Below, piece after piece: positions 22,043 through 31,861 of a stretch of DNA of 64,000 nt. This DNA comes from Rhodanobacter denitrificans (lineage in GTDB: Bacteria; Pseudomonadota; Gammaproteobacteria; Xanthomonadales; Rhodanobacteraceae), in assembly GCA_003241385.1 (NCBI GenBank), contig QFPO01000016.1:7638-71637 (forward strand), read 5' to 3'. The notes under the pieces are model-generated. The model searched no databases. It saw only the letters and a program-made list of their open reading frames with translations, and had not been told where the DNA came from. The position numbers and the translations under genes were made by a program. Within the stretch, counting starts at the first letter, position 1. Every line of letters begins with the position of its first letter.

Positions 22043-24799
22043 ATGTCGACGCCCCCCTCTTCACTGGATTGGCCTTCGCTCGAAAAGCAACTGGATGCGC
22101 TGCTCGATCTGGCGCCGGGCCCGCGCGCGGCGCGTCTGGCCGAGCTCGATCTCAGCCAACCGCGAGAGGCGCGCGCGTTGCGCCAATGGCTGGCCGACAT
22201 CGAGCAGGCCGAACGCGACCCGCTGGCGCAGACCCATGACGGCGAACGGGTCGGACCCTGGCGCGCACTGCACCGGCTCGGCCGCGGCGGCATGGGCGAC
22301 GTCTGGATGGCCGAGCGCAGCGACGGCACCTACGAGAAGCGCGTCGCGATCAAGTTCCTGTACGGCGACACGCCTCAGCTGCGCGCGCGGCTGGAGATGG
22401 AGCGTCACCTGCTCGCGCAGCTGCAGCATCCGCATATTCCCAGGCTCATCGACGGCGGCGTGACGGCCGGCGGACAGCCCTATCTGGTCACCGACTTCGT
22501 CGAGGGCACGCGGCTGGACGTGTGGAGCCGGACCGATCCGGCGGTCCAGCTCGATGCACGCATCGCCGTCTTTCGCCAGATCGCGGCCGCCGTGGCGCAT
22601 GCGCACGAGCGCTCGGTCGCGCATCGCGACATCAAGCCACACAACGTCCTGGTCGATCGCGAGGGCCGCGCGCACCTGCTCGACTTCGGCGTCGCGCGGC
22701 TGCTCAACGAGCAGCGGCGGGCAGACACCGTGCAGCCGCTGACGCTCGAGTACGCCGCGCCCGAGCAGGTGCTGAGCGGCCTGGCCAGCGTGCGCACCGA
22801 CATCTACGGGCTCGGCGCCCTGCTCTACTTCCTGATCGCCAGGCGCCCGCCGTTCGATCTGCACGACCTGCCGATCGCCGCCTGCGTCAAGCGGATCTGC
22901 GAAGACGTACCGGCCCGGCCGAGCCTGGCCGGCGAGGTGCCGGACCTGCCGCGCGGCCTGGCTGCCGACCTCGACGCGATCGCGCTGAAGGCGCTGGCGA
23001 AGTCGCCGGACGATCGCTACGCCAACGTCGAGGATCTGCTGCGCGATCTGGATGCGGCGTACGCGCACCGGCCGATCGAGGCACGCAAGCTCGACGGCGG
23101 CCTGTATCGCGCGCGCCGCTACGTCCGTCGCAATGCGCTGGCACTGGGCGTCGCGGTCGCGATCGGCCTCAGCCTCGCCGCCGGCATCGTGCTCGCGCTG
23201 TGGCAGGCGCGCCTTGCGTCCGAGCAGCGCGATGCCGCGCAGGCGGCGCGCACGGTCGCCGAGACCGAACGCACCAATGCGCGGGCGCAGGCGGCGCGCT
23301 CCGATATGACGGTCGACTTCCTGCTGTCGGTGCTCGGTTCGGCCGCCCCGGACAACGAGGCGATCCGGATCGACGATCTGCTCGCGCTGGCCGCGCGCCG
23401 CGTCACCGAGGCGGCCGCCCATCGCCCGGAACTCTATCCACCGCTGTTCGACACGCTGATCCAGGCCTACAAGCAGCGCGGCGAAACGCGTGCGCTCCAG
23501 CCTCTTCTGCGGTCGCTGCTCGACGATCCGAACGCGAACCTGCCGCCGGCCGTCGCCGCCGAGCTGTCCTGTTCGCTGGCCGATCTGGAATGGACGAGCC
23601 AGAACTGGGACGAGGCGCAGCGCTGGGCCGAGACCGGACTGCAGCGGGCCGCGACGCTGCCGCCGGACCAGGCACGCGAGATCCGACCGGCCTGCCAACG
23701 CATCCTGGCCGAGCATCGGCTGCTGGCGGGCAACCTCCAGGACACGCTGAAGTTCTATCGCCAGGCGGTCGCCGAGATGGGCGATACGCCGCCCGATACA
23801 CGCAAGAACGCGCAGTTTCTCGCTGCCTACGGCGTCAAGCTCGGCATGTCCGATGATCTGGTCGAGGCCCATACGCAGCTTCGGCGATCGATCGAGATGT
23901 ATACGCGGCTCGGACGCGAGCACAGCGCCGATGCGCTGACGACCCTGGGGCAGATGGCCTACGGCAAGGCCCGGCTCGGGCTGCCGCTCGAGGCGCTCGG
24001 CGAAATGCAGCGCGCCGTCGAGCTCAACCTCGAAGCGACCGGCCCCAACGGCGATATCGCGATGATGCTGTACGGCCAGGCGCAGATTGCAGTCGATCTG
24101 GCGCGCGCCGAGGACGCGACGGCCCTGCTCGAGCGGGCGCAGGCGATGGTTCGCGACTTCGCGCCCGATCAGACCCGGCGCTTTCGTATCCAGTGGGCCG
24201 CCCTCGCCGGCCGCATCGCGACGCTGGCCGGCGACGAGCGCCTGCGCGCGGCGAAGATCGCCGAGACCCACGAGGCGCTCGACGCGCTCGAGGTGCCGCC
24301 GCAGTCGCGTCTGCGATCGGCGTTGCGCGAAGCGGAGATCGCCGGCGAGACCCTGCTGAAGGCGGCCAGTCCGCAGGAAGCGTTCGCGCGATTCGAGAAC
24401 GCCGAGAGCCAGCTGCGCGCGATGGGCGACAAGTCGAGGCTGGCGCTGGCCAGGATGCTGCTCGGCACTGCGGAAGCCGCACTCGATATCGGCCGCAGCG
24501 ACCTGGCCGGCCCCCGCGTCGCCGAAGCGCGCTCGATGTTCGGCTCGTCGGTCGATTCCGCCAGCTGGCAGCTCGGCGTCTGCGATGCCGTCACGGCCTA
24601 CATCGACTGGCACGGCGGCCAGGACCGCCCGGCCGCGCGCGAGCGGCTCGAGGATGCCATCGCGCGCATGCAGACCGCCCTGGGTGCCGATCATCCACGC
24701 GTCGTGCAGTGGCAGACGCGCCTGCGCGGGCTCGATGCGCCGGTCGCACGCGCAGTCGAAGAACGCGTCGGGACCGATCGCTTCGCAAGTCGCACTTAG
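22043..24799 (+). CDS. Transmembrane Ser/Thr protein kinase with TPR-like sensor region
   Basis: A 918-aa Hanks-type kinase. The kinase domain (about residues 72-335) has the glycine loop LGRGGMGDVW, catalytic Lys in VAIKFL (near 102), HRDIKPHNVLVD (near 193), DFGVARLL (near 214) and APEQV, so it should be active. One membrane helix (ALALGVAVAIGLSLAAGIVL, about 363-385) separates it from a long, helix-rich, Ala/Glu/Arg-rich C-terminal region (about 390-918) resembling degenerate TPRs, likely periplasmic. An extra N-terminal stretch of about 70 residues precedes the kinase. It is downstream of the ECF-like sigma gene; the 306-base gap holds no gene. Likely role: relaying an envelope signal to that sigma factor. 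Confidence 0.9.
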   Translation: MSTPPSSLDWPSLEKQLDALLDLAPGPRAARLAELDLSQPREARALRQWLADIEQAERDPLAQTHDGERVGPWRALHRLGRGGMGDVWMAERSDGTYEKRVAIKFLYGDTPQLRARLEMERHLLAQLQHPHIPRLIDGGVTAGGQPYLVTDFVEGTRLDVWSRTDPAVQLDARIAVFRQIAAAVAHAHERSVAHRDIKPHNVLVDREGRAHLLDFGVARLLNEQRRADTVQPLTLEYAAPEQVLSGLASVRTDIYGLGALLYFLIARRPPFDLHDLPIAACVKRICEDVPARPSLAGEVPDLPRGLAADLDAIALKALAKSPDDRYANVEDLLRDLDAAYAHRPIEARKLDGGLYRARRYVRRNALALGVAVAIGLSLAAGIVLALWQARLASEQRDAAQAARTVAETERTNARAQAARSDMTVDFLLSVLGSAAPDNEAIRIDDLLALAARRVTEAAAHRPELYPPLFDTLIQAYKQRGETRALQPLLRSLLDDPNANLPPAVAAELSCSLADLEWTSQNWDEAQRWAETGLQRAATLPPDQAREIRPACQRILAEHRLLAGNLQDTLKFYRQAVAEMGDTPPDTRKNAQFLAAYGVKLGMSDDLVEAHTQLRRSIEMYTRLGREHSADALTTLGQMAYGKARLGLPLEALGEMQRAVELNLEATGPNGDIAMMLYGQAQIAVDLARAEDATALLERAQAMVRDFAPDQTRRFRIQWAALAGRIATLAGDERLRAAKIAETHEALDALEVPPQSRLRSALREAEIAGETLLKAASPQEAFARFENAESQLRAMGDKSRLALARMLLGTAEAALDIGRSDLAGPRVAEARSMFGSSVDSASWQLGVCDAVTAYIDWHGGQDRPAARERLEDAIARMQTALGADHPRVVQWQTRLRGLDAPVARAVEERVGTDRFASRT

Positions 24800-24881
24800 G
24801 ACCGGCAAGCCTTGCGCGGCGGTGCCGACTCGGGCGAACACCCGGCTGGAGCCGACGCGGGCGCCACCGTATGCTGGCCCG

Positions 24882-26048
24882 ATGAACCACGACCGCCTCG
24901 ACACGCCCGGCCGCCCGATCCTCGCAGCGGCGTGCGCTGTACGCCGCGGATGCGTCCGCTGGCCGTTCTCGCGCTTCAGGCTGCACTTGCTGGTGCCGCT
25001 GCTGCTGACCGCCTGCGCGACGCAGGGGCCTCCGCGGCCCGCCCACGATGCCGCCGCGGTACGCCAGGAGATCGCGCGGCGGATACCGGCGACGACCAGC
25101 GACCGCGCCGGCTGGGCGGCCGACATCGAGATCGCATTCGGCGCGCAGCGCATCGAGCCGAACGCCGAGAACATCTGCGCGGTGCTGGCCGTGATCGAGC
25201 AGGAATCGGGCTATCGCGCCGATCCGGCCGTCGCCGGTCTGCCGGCGATCGCGCGCCGTGAGATCGACCGCCGTGCGTCGGCCCTGCACATCCCGAAACG
25301 GCTCGTCGACGCGGCGCTCGCGATCAAGTCGACCGACGGCCGGACCTATGCGCAGCGCCTGAAGAGCGCCCGCACCGAGCGCGAACTCAGTGAGATCTAC
25401 GAGGACATGATCGGCCGTGTGCCGCTCGGCAAGCAGCTGTTCGCCGACATGAACCCGGTGCAGACTGCCGGACCGATGCAGGTCAGCATCGCGTTCGCCG
25501 AATCGCGGGCGCGCGCTTATCCGTACCCGGTCGACGGCTCAATCCGCGCCGAGGCCTTCAGCCGGCGCGGCGGCCTGTACTTCGGCATCGCCCATCTGCT
25601 CGGCTATCGCACACCGTATACGCGCAAGTTGCACCGGTTCGCCGACTACAACGCCGGCTGGTACGCCAGCCGCAATGCGGCGTTCCAGAGCGCGGTCAGC
25701 CTGGCGTCCGGCGTCCCGCTGGCGCTGGACGGCGATCTGCTGCGACCCGGCGCGCGGCTCGACGATCCGGGCCAGACCGAACGCGCGGTGCGTGCGCTCG
25801 GCGCCTCGCTCGAGATGGACGACCGCGCGATCCGCCGCGCGCTCGAGCGCGGCGACCGGCTCGAGTTCGACGACACCGACCTGTACGCGAAGGTGTTCGC
25901 GCTGGCCGAGGCACGCGCACGCAAGCCGCTGCCGCGCGCACTCGTGCCGGGGATCAAGCTCGAAAGTCCCAAGATCACGCGCGACCTGACCACCGCCTGG
26001 TTCGCCACGCGCGTGGACGAGCGCTATCAGCGCTGCATGCGGCGTTGA
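24882..26048 (+). CDS. DUF1615-family lipoprotein
   Basis: A 388-aa predicted lipoprotein. A basic N-terminus is followed by the hydrophobic LHLLVPLLLTACAT, whose lipobox (LLTAC) puts the acylated Cys near residue 46. The mature part, with ENICAVLAVIEQESGYRADP (near 105) and DMNPVQTAGPMQVSI, resembles lysozyme-like or transglycosylase folds: a Glu in EQES, then a GPMQVS motif as in SLT-type enzymes. The DUF1615 family has no proven function; peptidoglycan cleavage is an inference. A TATGCT box lies close to the ATG at 24870-24875, suggesting a very short leader. Confidence 0.8.
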   Translation: MNHDRLDTPGRPILAAACAVRRGCVRWPFSRFRLHLLVPLLLTACATQGPPRPAHDAAAVRQEIARRIPATTSDRAGWAADIEIAFGAQRIEPNAENICAVLAVIEQESGYRADPAVAGLPAIARREIDRRASALHIPKRLVDAALAIKSTDGRTYAQRLKSARTERELSEIYEDMIGRVPLGKQLFADMNPVQTAGPMQVSIAFAESRARAYPYPVDGSIRAEAFSRRGGLYFGIAHLLGYRTPYTRKLHRFADYNAGWYASRNAAFQSAVSLASGVPLALDGDLLRPGARLDDPGQTERAVRALGASLEMDDRAIRRALERGDRLEFDDTDLYAKVFALAEARARKPLPRALVPGIKLESPKITRDLTTAWFATRVDERYQRCMRR

Positions 26049-26356
26049 CGCCGTTCCTGCGGGCCACCCCTCGCGCTCGATGCCGGGCGTGCCGCACTGC
26101 AGCGTGCGGACGTCGCCGGACGGCTGCGAGGTCGCTCGTCCGTGTGCACCCGATTGGCCTGAGGCCTGTCCTGGGGCGGCTCGCACGATGCCGCGCGACT
26201 GCCTCGCATCGTTCACGACCGGCGCACGCCTGAACCGATCGCGGCGCCTGTGTCGATTTGCGCCCCGCCCGATCGTCGCAGGGATGAAGGCCGCCGTGAT
26301 GTCGCACCGTCTGCGTTCGGACGCGGCCTTCGCACTTCCACTCCAAGGAGATTCGC
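26049..26356. other. Intergenic stretch with a small hairpin
   Basis: CCGCAC (26092-26097) pairs with GTGCGG (26104-26109), 43 bases after the DUF1615 stop, without a T tract. Nothing else is assignable. The end carries AAGGAG, the ribosome site of the next gene. Confidence 0.5.
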
Positions 26357-26725
26357 ATGTCCTACATCGACGGTTTCGTCATCGCGGTTCCGACCGCCAA
26401 CAAGCAGGCCTTCATCGATCATGCGCGCCGGCTCGACGCGGTGTTCCTCGAGTACGGCGCCACCCGTGTCGTCGAAGCCTGGGGCGATGACGTGCCCGAC
26501 GGCAAGCTGACCGATTTCCGCCGGGCCGTTCAGGCGACCGGTGAGGAAACGGTCGCGTTCTCATGGGTGGAGTGGCCCGACAAGGCGACCCGCGATGCGG
26601 GCATGCAGAAGATCATGGCCGATCCGCGCATGGACCCATCCAATGCCGGCAACGATCCGATGCCGTTCGACGGCAAGCGCATGATTTTCGGCGGCTTCGA
26701 GGCGGTCGTCGAACTGGGCAAGTAA
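26357..26725 (+). CDS. DUF1428-family protein
   Basis: A 122-aa cytoplasmic protein starting MSYIDGFVIAVPTANKQAFI and ending with GKRMIFGGFEAVVEL, the pattern of the DUF1428 family (dimeric alpha/beta ferredoxin-like barrel). Function is unknown. The Shine-Dalgarno AAGGAG lies 7 bases before the ATG, and the predicted protein has the usual family length. It precedes katE by 249 bases and may be a separate transcript. Confidence 0.88.
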   Translation: MSYIDGFVIAVPTANKQAFIDHARRLDAVFLEYGATRVVEAWGDDVPDGKLTDFRRAVQATGEETVAFSWVEWPDKATRDAGMQKIMADPRMDPSNAGNDPMPFDGKRMIFGGFEAVVELGK

Positions 26726-26974
26726 GCGCCGGGTCGCGCTCGCCCCGCCGAGCGCGCTCAGGCCCGGCGCGCCATGGCGCATCGTCGGGCCGCGCCGCGG
26801 CCTGACGAACCGGCCGCAGGTGCCGCCCGCACTTGCGCGGCGGCCGCCGCAACGGCCCGGCACCGCGTTGAGGTCAGCTCAGGTTATGGCGGCACACGCA
26901 AGATGAAGCGGCTGCGGCCGGCCGGCCCAGCGCCGATCCGACTCTGCCCTTCTTCCCGCGCAGGAGATACCCAC

Positions 26975-29068
26975 GTGGCCGCGAAGACGAAAGCCCCCGC
27001 TCCGCCCTCCGCCGCTCGTCGTCCCAAGTCGGGCGTCGGCGCCGGCGGCGAAACCCATCAGCAAGCCGGCGGCACGCATCCGCCGTTGACGACCAATCAG
27101 GGCATACCGGTCGCCGACAACCAGAATTCGCTGCGCGCCTACGGTCGCGGACCGACGCTGCTGGAGGACTTCATTCTCCGCGAGAAGATCACGCACTTCG
27201 ACCACGAGCGCATTCCCGAGCGCATCGTGCACGCGCGCGGCTCCGCCGCGCACGGCTACTTCGAGCTGACGCGCTCGCTCAAGAAGTACACGACTGCCCG
27301 GATTCTTTCGGAAGTCGGCGTCCGCACGCCGGTGTTCTGCCGGTTCTCGACGGTCGCCGGCGGCGCCGGCTCGATCGACACGCCACGCGACGTGCGCGGC
27401 TTCGCGGTGAAGTTCTACACCGGCGAAGGCAACTGGGACCTCGTCGGCAACAACATCCCGGTCTTCTTCATCCAGGACGCGATGAAATTCCCGGACCTCG
27501 TGCACGCGGTCAAGATGGAACCGGACCGCGGTTTTCCGCAGGCCGCCTCCGCGCACGACACGTTCTGGGACTTCATCTCGCTGATGCCCGAGTCGATGCA
27601 CATGATCATGTGGGCGATGAGCGACCGCACGATCCCGCGCTCGCTGCGGATGATCGAGGGCTTCGGCGTGCACAGTTTCCGGCTGCTCGACCGCAACGGC
27701 AACGCGACCTTCGTCAAGTTCCACTGGCGGCCGCGGCTGGGCCTGCAGTCGACCTGCTGGGACGAGGCCGTCAAGATCGCAGGCGCCGATCCGGACTTCC
27801 ACCGGCGCGACCTGTTCGAGGCGATACAGCGCGGCGATTTCCCCGAATGGGATCTGGGCGTCCAGCTGTTCACCGAAGAGGACGCGGCGCGCTTCCCATT
27901 CGATCACCTGGACCCGACCAAGCTGATCCCCGAAGAGCTGGTGCCGCTGCAGATCGTCGGTCGCATGGTGCTCGATCGCTGGCCCGACAACTTCTTCGCC
28001 GAGACCGAGCAGGTCGCGTTCTGCCCGGCCAACATCGTGCCGGGCATCGACTTCAGCGAAGACCCGCTGCTGCAGGGCCGGCTGTTCTCGTATCTGGACA
28101 CGCAGCTGCTGCGGCTGGGCGGCCCTAATTTCCACCAGATACCGATCAATGCGCCCAAGTGTCCGTTCGCGAACCTGCAGCGTGACGGCCGCATGCAGAT
28201 GGCGCAGCCGAAGGGCCGCGTCAACTACGAGCCGAACTCGCTCGGCCCGGACAGCCCGCGCGAGACGCCGGCCGGCTTCCCGCATCACGCCGCGCGCGCC
28301 GACGGCACCAAGACGCGCCTGCGCCCGGAGAGCTTCGCCGACCACTACTCGCAGGCGCGCCTGTTCTATCGCAGCCAGAGCGAGACCGAACAGGCGCACA
28401 TGGCCTATGCGCTGGTCTTCGAGCTGTCGAAGGTCGAGACGCCGGCGGTGCGCGAGCGCGTGGTCGGCCATCTGCGCAACGTCGATGCCGACCTGGCCAC
28501 GCGCGTCGCCGCCGGCCTCGGCCTGGAGCGGATGCCGCCGGCCGCGAAGCCGGCGGTCGAGCCGATCGACATGCCGCCGTCGCCGGCGCTGCGGCTGATC
28601 GACAAGAACGAGCCGATGCTGGCCGGCCGGCAGATCGGCATCCTCGTCGACGAAGGTTCCGACGGCGCCGCGATCGCAGCACTGCGCAAGGCGGTCGAGG
28701 CCGAAGGCGCCGCGGTCAAGATCGTCGCCCCGAAGATCGGCGGCGTGCAACTCAAGAGCGGCAAGCATCTGCCGGCCGACGGCAAGCTGGACGGCACGCC
28801 GTCGGTCGTGTTCGACGCGGTCGCCCTGGTGTTGTCGGCCGACGGCGGGCGCCGCCTCGCCCGTGAAGCGGCCGCGGTCGACTGGGTACGTGATGCGTTC
28901 GGCCACCTCAAGGCGATCGCCGCGAACGGCGGCGCGCAAGCCGTGCTCGATGCGGCCGGCGTGCAAGCCGATGCCGGCGTCGTCGACGCGAGCGATGTGG
29001 CCGCATTCCTCGCCGCGGCCAAGACCCGGCAATGGCCGCGCGAACCCACGCTGCGTACCTTGCCGTGA
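26975..29068 (+). CDS. katE: Large-subunit catalase KatE (HPII type) with C-terminal DJ-1/PfpI-like domain
   Basis: Decomposes hydrogen peroxide. The 697-aa length and C-terminal extension mark a clade 2 large-subunit haem catalase. The distal His is in RIVHARGSAAHGYF (near 86), the distal Asn in VGNNIPVFFIQD (near 157), and the proximal Tyr in RLFSYLDTQLLRLGG (near 372). Residues about 545-697 (LAGRQIGILVDEGSDGAAIA and following) form the flavodoxin/PfpI-like domain of HPII. GTG 26975 follows AGGAG by 8 bases, and the upstream in-frame DNA is non-conserved. There is no signal peptide, and the N-terminal 45 residues are Ala/Pro/Lys-rich. A 13-bp perfect inverted repeat follows the stop. Confidence 0.95.
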   Translation: MAAKTKAPAPPSAARRPKSGVGAGGETHQQAGGTHPPLTTNQGIPVADNQNSLRAYGRGPTLLEDFILREKITHFDHERIPERIVHARGSAAHGYFELTRSLKKYTTARILSEVGVRTPVFCRFSTVAGGAGSIDTPRDVRGFAVKFYTGEGNWDLVGNNIPVFFIQDAMKFPDLVHAVKMEPDRGFPQAASAHDTFWDFISLMPESMHMIMWAMSDRTIPRSLRMIEGFGVHSFRLLDRNGNATFVKFHWRPRLGLQSTCWDEAVKIAGADPDFHRRDLFEAIQRGDFPEWDLGVQLFTEEDAARFPFDHLDPTKLIPEELVPLQIVGRMVLDRWPDNFFAETEQVAFCPANIVPGIDFSEDPLLQGRLFSYLDTQLLRLGGPNFHQIPINAPKCPFANLQRDGRMQMAQPKGRVNYEPNSLGPDSPRETPAGFPHHAARADGTKTRLRPESFADHYSQARLFYRSQSETEQAHMAYALVFELSKVETPAVRERVVGHLRNVDADLATRVAAGLGLERMPPAAKPAVEPIDMPPSPALRLIDKNEPMLAGRQIGILVDEGSDGAAIAALRKAVEAEGAAVKIVAPKIGGVQLKSGKHLPADGKLDGTPSVVFDAVALVLSADGGRRLAREAAAVDWVRDAFGHLKAIAANGGAQAVLDAAGVQADAGVVDASDVAAFLAAAKTRQWPREPTLRTLP

Positions 29069-29103
29069 TCGAATCGCCGCGTCCGCTCCGACGCGCGCGA
29101 TTC

Positions 29104-29132
29104 GCCGGCCGGCCCGCGACGGGCCGGCCGGC
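29104..29132. repeat. Perfect 13-bp GC inverted repeat after katE
   Basis: GCCGGCCGGCCCG and CGGGCCGGCCGGC flank the loop CGA, starting 35 bases after the katE stop. It should form an extremely stable RNA hairpin; no T tract follows. Confidence 0.75.
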
Positions 29133-29160
29133 CCCATGCCTCGTTCAGCATTGCCCGTCC

Positions 29161-29285
29161 GTCACCCGGCACCCGCTCGCGCAGCGCGCAGCGCGCAGAA
29201 GCTCTTGCCTTGAACCTTGTCGCCTGGTCTTTCTGAGGATCGAGGGCTCGGCATCGACATCTAGACTCGAGCGTCCGATCGCACG
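29161..29285 (-). repeat. Dispersed modular repeat, copy D (degenerate, partial)
   Basis: On the minus strand this reads GATGTCGATGCC..., then GGCAAGAGCTTCTGCGCGCT..., then GAGCGGGTG, with GGGTGAC at the end. The order matches the first half of copies A-C. The second half is missing and several blocks are scrambled. The remaining part of 29133-29473 holds only the ribosome site AAGGGGAGC of the next gene. Confidence 0.55.
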
Positions 29286-29473
29286 CAGGCAAAAGCCGCT
29301 ACCGGGCAGACGTCTGGATCACGTCGTCCTCCGCACGGACGTGAGCCATTCTTTTCCAGCCCTGGTTCACGCATACTCACCCCCGCCGCGACCACAGGGG
29401 GAACGGCCGTGACGCACTCGCGCATTCAAGCGGCGAGGCACGCGCACGACTGATCAACATCAAGGGGAGCATC

Positions 29474-31678
29474 ATGAGCAAGACATGGAGTCGCTACGCG
29501 GCGATCATGCTGTGTGCGGGACTGGCCGGCACCGCCGGTGCGCAGCCGTTCACCGAGAACTTCGACGACATCACTACGCTGGCCGGCAACGGCTGGTTCC
29601 TGCAGAACAACAGCGCGCCGGTCGGCCTCCTGTCGTGGTTTCAAGGCAATCCCGTCTCCGCCGGCGGCCCCTTCGACGCGTACAACGGGGCGGCCAACGC
29701 CTACATCGGTGCCAATTTCAACAGTACGACCGGCGGCAACGGCACGATCAGCACCTGGCTGGCCACGCCGAACCGCACATTTCGCAATGGCGACGTTTTC
29801 CAGTTCTACACCCGCAAGCCGGCTACGCCGGCCGGCGGCACCGATTATCCCGATCGCCTGCAGCTGCGCCTGAGCACGAACGGCGCGAGCACGAACTTCG
29901 GTGCCGGCGGCAACACGGTCGGCGACTTCACGACCGTCCTGCTCGAGGTCAATCCGACCCTGGTCGCCGGCGGTTATCCGTACACCTGGACGCAGTACAC
30001 GGTCACGATCTCGGGCCTGCCGGCGCCGACCTCGGGCCGCATCGCGTTCCGCTACTTCGTGACCGGTGCAGGACCGACCGGTATCAATTCGGACTACATC
30101 GGCATCGACAACGCGGCCTACACGCCGTACGTGTGCCCGACACTCACCGTCACCGGCTCGACGCCGAACGGCACCTGGGGCCAGAGCTACAGCGCGCCGC
30201 TGGGCCAGACCGGTGCGCTCGGCGCGCCGAACTTCGCGATCGTCGCCGGAGCCCTGCCGCCTGGACTGACGCTGTCGGCAGGCGGCGTCATTTCCGGCAC
30301 GCCGCTCAGCTCGGGCACCTTCAACTTCACCGTGGCGGTCAACGACGCCAGCGGCTGCAGTGGAACGGCGGCCCGTTCGATCACGATCGTGTCCGACGTC
30401 CCGGGCGCACCGACCGCCGTCTCGGCGATGCCGGGCGATGCGCAGATCGGCGTCGAGTGGACCGCGCCGGCCCTCGACGGCGGTGATCCGATTTCCAGCT
30501 ACACCGCGACCTGCACCGACGGTGTCGACAGCCACAGCCAGACGGTGCCTGCGGCACCGGCCGTGGTGACCGGCCTCACCAACGGCAACGTCTACACCTG
30601 CAGCGTCGCGGCGACCAACGCCGTCGGCACCGGTGCCGCATCCGCGCCCAGCGCCGCCGTGACGCCGATGGGCGAACAGACGATCACGTTCGGCGCGCAG
30701 GCCGACCGCGTCTACAGCCCCGGTGGCACGTTCCCGATCGACCCGCCGGCGAGCGCCAGTTCGGGCCTGGCGGTCACCTACGGATCGGCCACGGCCGGGG
30801 TCTGTACGGTCAGCGGCAGCACGGTGGCGATCGTCTCGGCGGGCACTTGCACGCTGACTGCCGACCAGTCCGGCGACGGTGCCTGGAACCCGGCGCCGCA
30901 GGCGACGCAGTCGCTGACGATCGCCCAGGCCAGCCAGACGCTGACGTTCCCGACGCAGACCGTGACGACGCGCTGGTTCAAGGCCGGCAGCAGCTTCGCG
31001 ATCGCGCCGCTGGCCAGCAGTGCGGAGCCGAACTCGGGCGCACCGATCGTCTACTCCTCGCTCAACGGCAGCGTCTGCTCGGTCAGCGGCACCACCGTGA
31101 CGATGGTCGGCGAGGGTGTCTGCACGATCGCCGCCGACCAGGCCGGCGACGGCAACTACACGGCGGCCGCACAGGTGACCGTGCAGGTCGCGCTGGTGAC
31201 ACCGACCGAGGCCGATCTGTGGATCGAGAAGTCCGCCTGGAAGGCCACCGCGATCATCGGCGACACCGTCGGCTATTCGATCGACCTCGGCAACCTCGGC
31301 CCGGCGCATGCCCCCAACGTGCGCCTGCTCGACCTGATCCCGGCGCGCATCGATCCGGCCAGCGTGGTATGGCAGTGCATGGCGGCGGTCGGTACCAGCT
31401 GCCCGACACCGGCGAGCGGCACCGGCAACCTGGATCTGGTGATCGCCAATCTGCCGCGCGAGGCCAGCCTGCAGTTCGAACTGTACGGCGTGGTGATTCC
31501 GGCAGCCGATCCGGCGAACGACTTCACGCCGTTCGACAACACCGCCAGCGTATCGCTGCAGTCGGGATCGGCGCTGAGCGATCCGGTACCCGCCAACAAC
31601 ACGAGCACGGCGACGATCTCGGTGCTGGCACAGCCCGATGCGCTGTTCACGGACGGCTTCGACCTGCCGCAGCGCTGA
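29474..31678 (+). CDS. Secreted multi-domain adhesin-like protein
   Basis: A 734-aa secreted protein. A signal peptide (residues 1-23, cleavage after GTAGA) is followed by a choice-of-anchor J-like domain (about 25-220, FTENFDDITTLAGNGW...). Next come a putative Ig domain (about 225-310, with ALPPGLTLSAGGVISGTPLS), a fibronectin type III domain (about 312-400), two Ig-like bacterial repeats (about 400-575, each with YGSATAGVCTVSG-like text) and a DUF11 domain (about 578-715). The end DALFTDGFDLPQR resembles the tail of the delta-60 protein at 14803. All domains are binding or structural, so adhesion or surface assembly is likely. AAGGGGAGC precedes the ATG. An intrinsic terminator follows. 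Confidence 0.82.
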   Translation: MSKTWSRYAAIMLCAGLAGTAGAQPFTENFDDITTLAGNGWFLQNNSAPVGLLSWFQGNPVSAGGPFDAYNGAANAYIGANFNSTTGGNGTISTWLATPNRTFRNGDVFQFYTRKPATPAGGTDYPDRLQLRLSTNGASTNFGAGGNTVGDFTTVLLEVNPTLVAGGYPYTWTQYTVTISGLPAPTSGRIAFRYFVTGAGPTGINSDYIGIDNAAYTPYVCPTLTVTGSTPNGTWGQSYSAPLGQTGALGAPNFAIVAGALPPGLTLSAGGVISGTPLSSGTFNFTVAVNDASGCSGTAARSITIVSDVPGAPTAVSAMPGDAQIGVEWTAPALDGGDPISSYTATCTDGVDSHSQTVPAAPAVVTGLTNGNVYTCSVAATNAVGTGAASAPSAAVTPMGEQTITFGAQADRVYSPGGTFPIDPPASASSGLAVTYGSATAGVCTVSGSTVAIVSAGTCTLTADQSGDGAWNPAPQATQSLTIAQASQTLTFPTQTVTTRWFKAGSSFAIAPLASSAEPNSGAPIVYSSLNGSVCSVSGTTVTMVGEGVCTIAADQAGDGNYTAAAQVTVQVALVTPTEADLWIEKSAWKATAIIGDTVGYSIDLGNLGPAHAPNVRLLDLIPARIDPASVVWQCMAAVGTSCPTPASGTGNLDLVIANLPREASLQFELYGVVIPAADPANDFTPFDNTASVSLQSGSALSDPVPANNTSTATISVLAQPDALFTDGFDLPQR

Positions 31679-31738
31679 TCGCCACCGGCGATCCGAAACC
31701 CTTGCGCCGTCCCCAGGACGGAGCAAGGAACAGAATCA

Positions 31739-31768
31739 GGGGGCGGAGAGATTCCGCCCCCTTTTCTT
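31739..31768 (+). terminator. Intrinsic terminator of the adhesin-like gene
   Basis: GGGGGCGGA (31739-31747), loop GAGAT, TCCGCCCCC (31753-31761), then TTTTCTT. A perfect 9-bp stem with a T tract, 60 bases after the stop codon. Confidence 0.88.
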
Positions 31769-31861
31769 GTTCGCCCCTTTGCGGAATCGATCTACAGCCG
31801 ATCCCGTCCGCCTCTCATGCTCCCGCTGCAGCTGCCGCTTTTGCCGTAGCTTTCGGCCTTT

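Noticed and set aside
22061..25174. 1037-codon antisense frame over the kinase gene
   Set aside because: Shadow of a strong sense kinase gene with all catalytic motifs.
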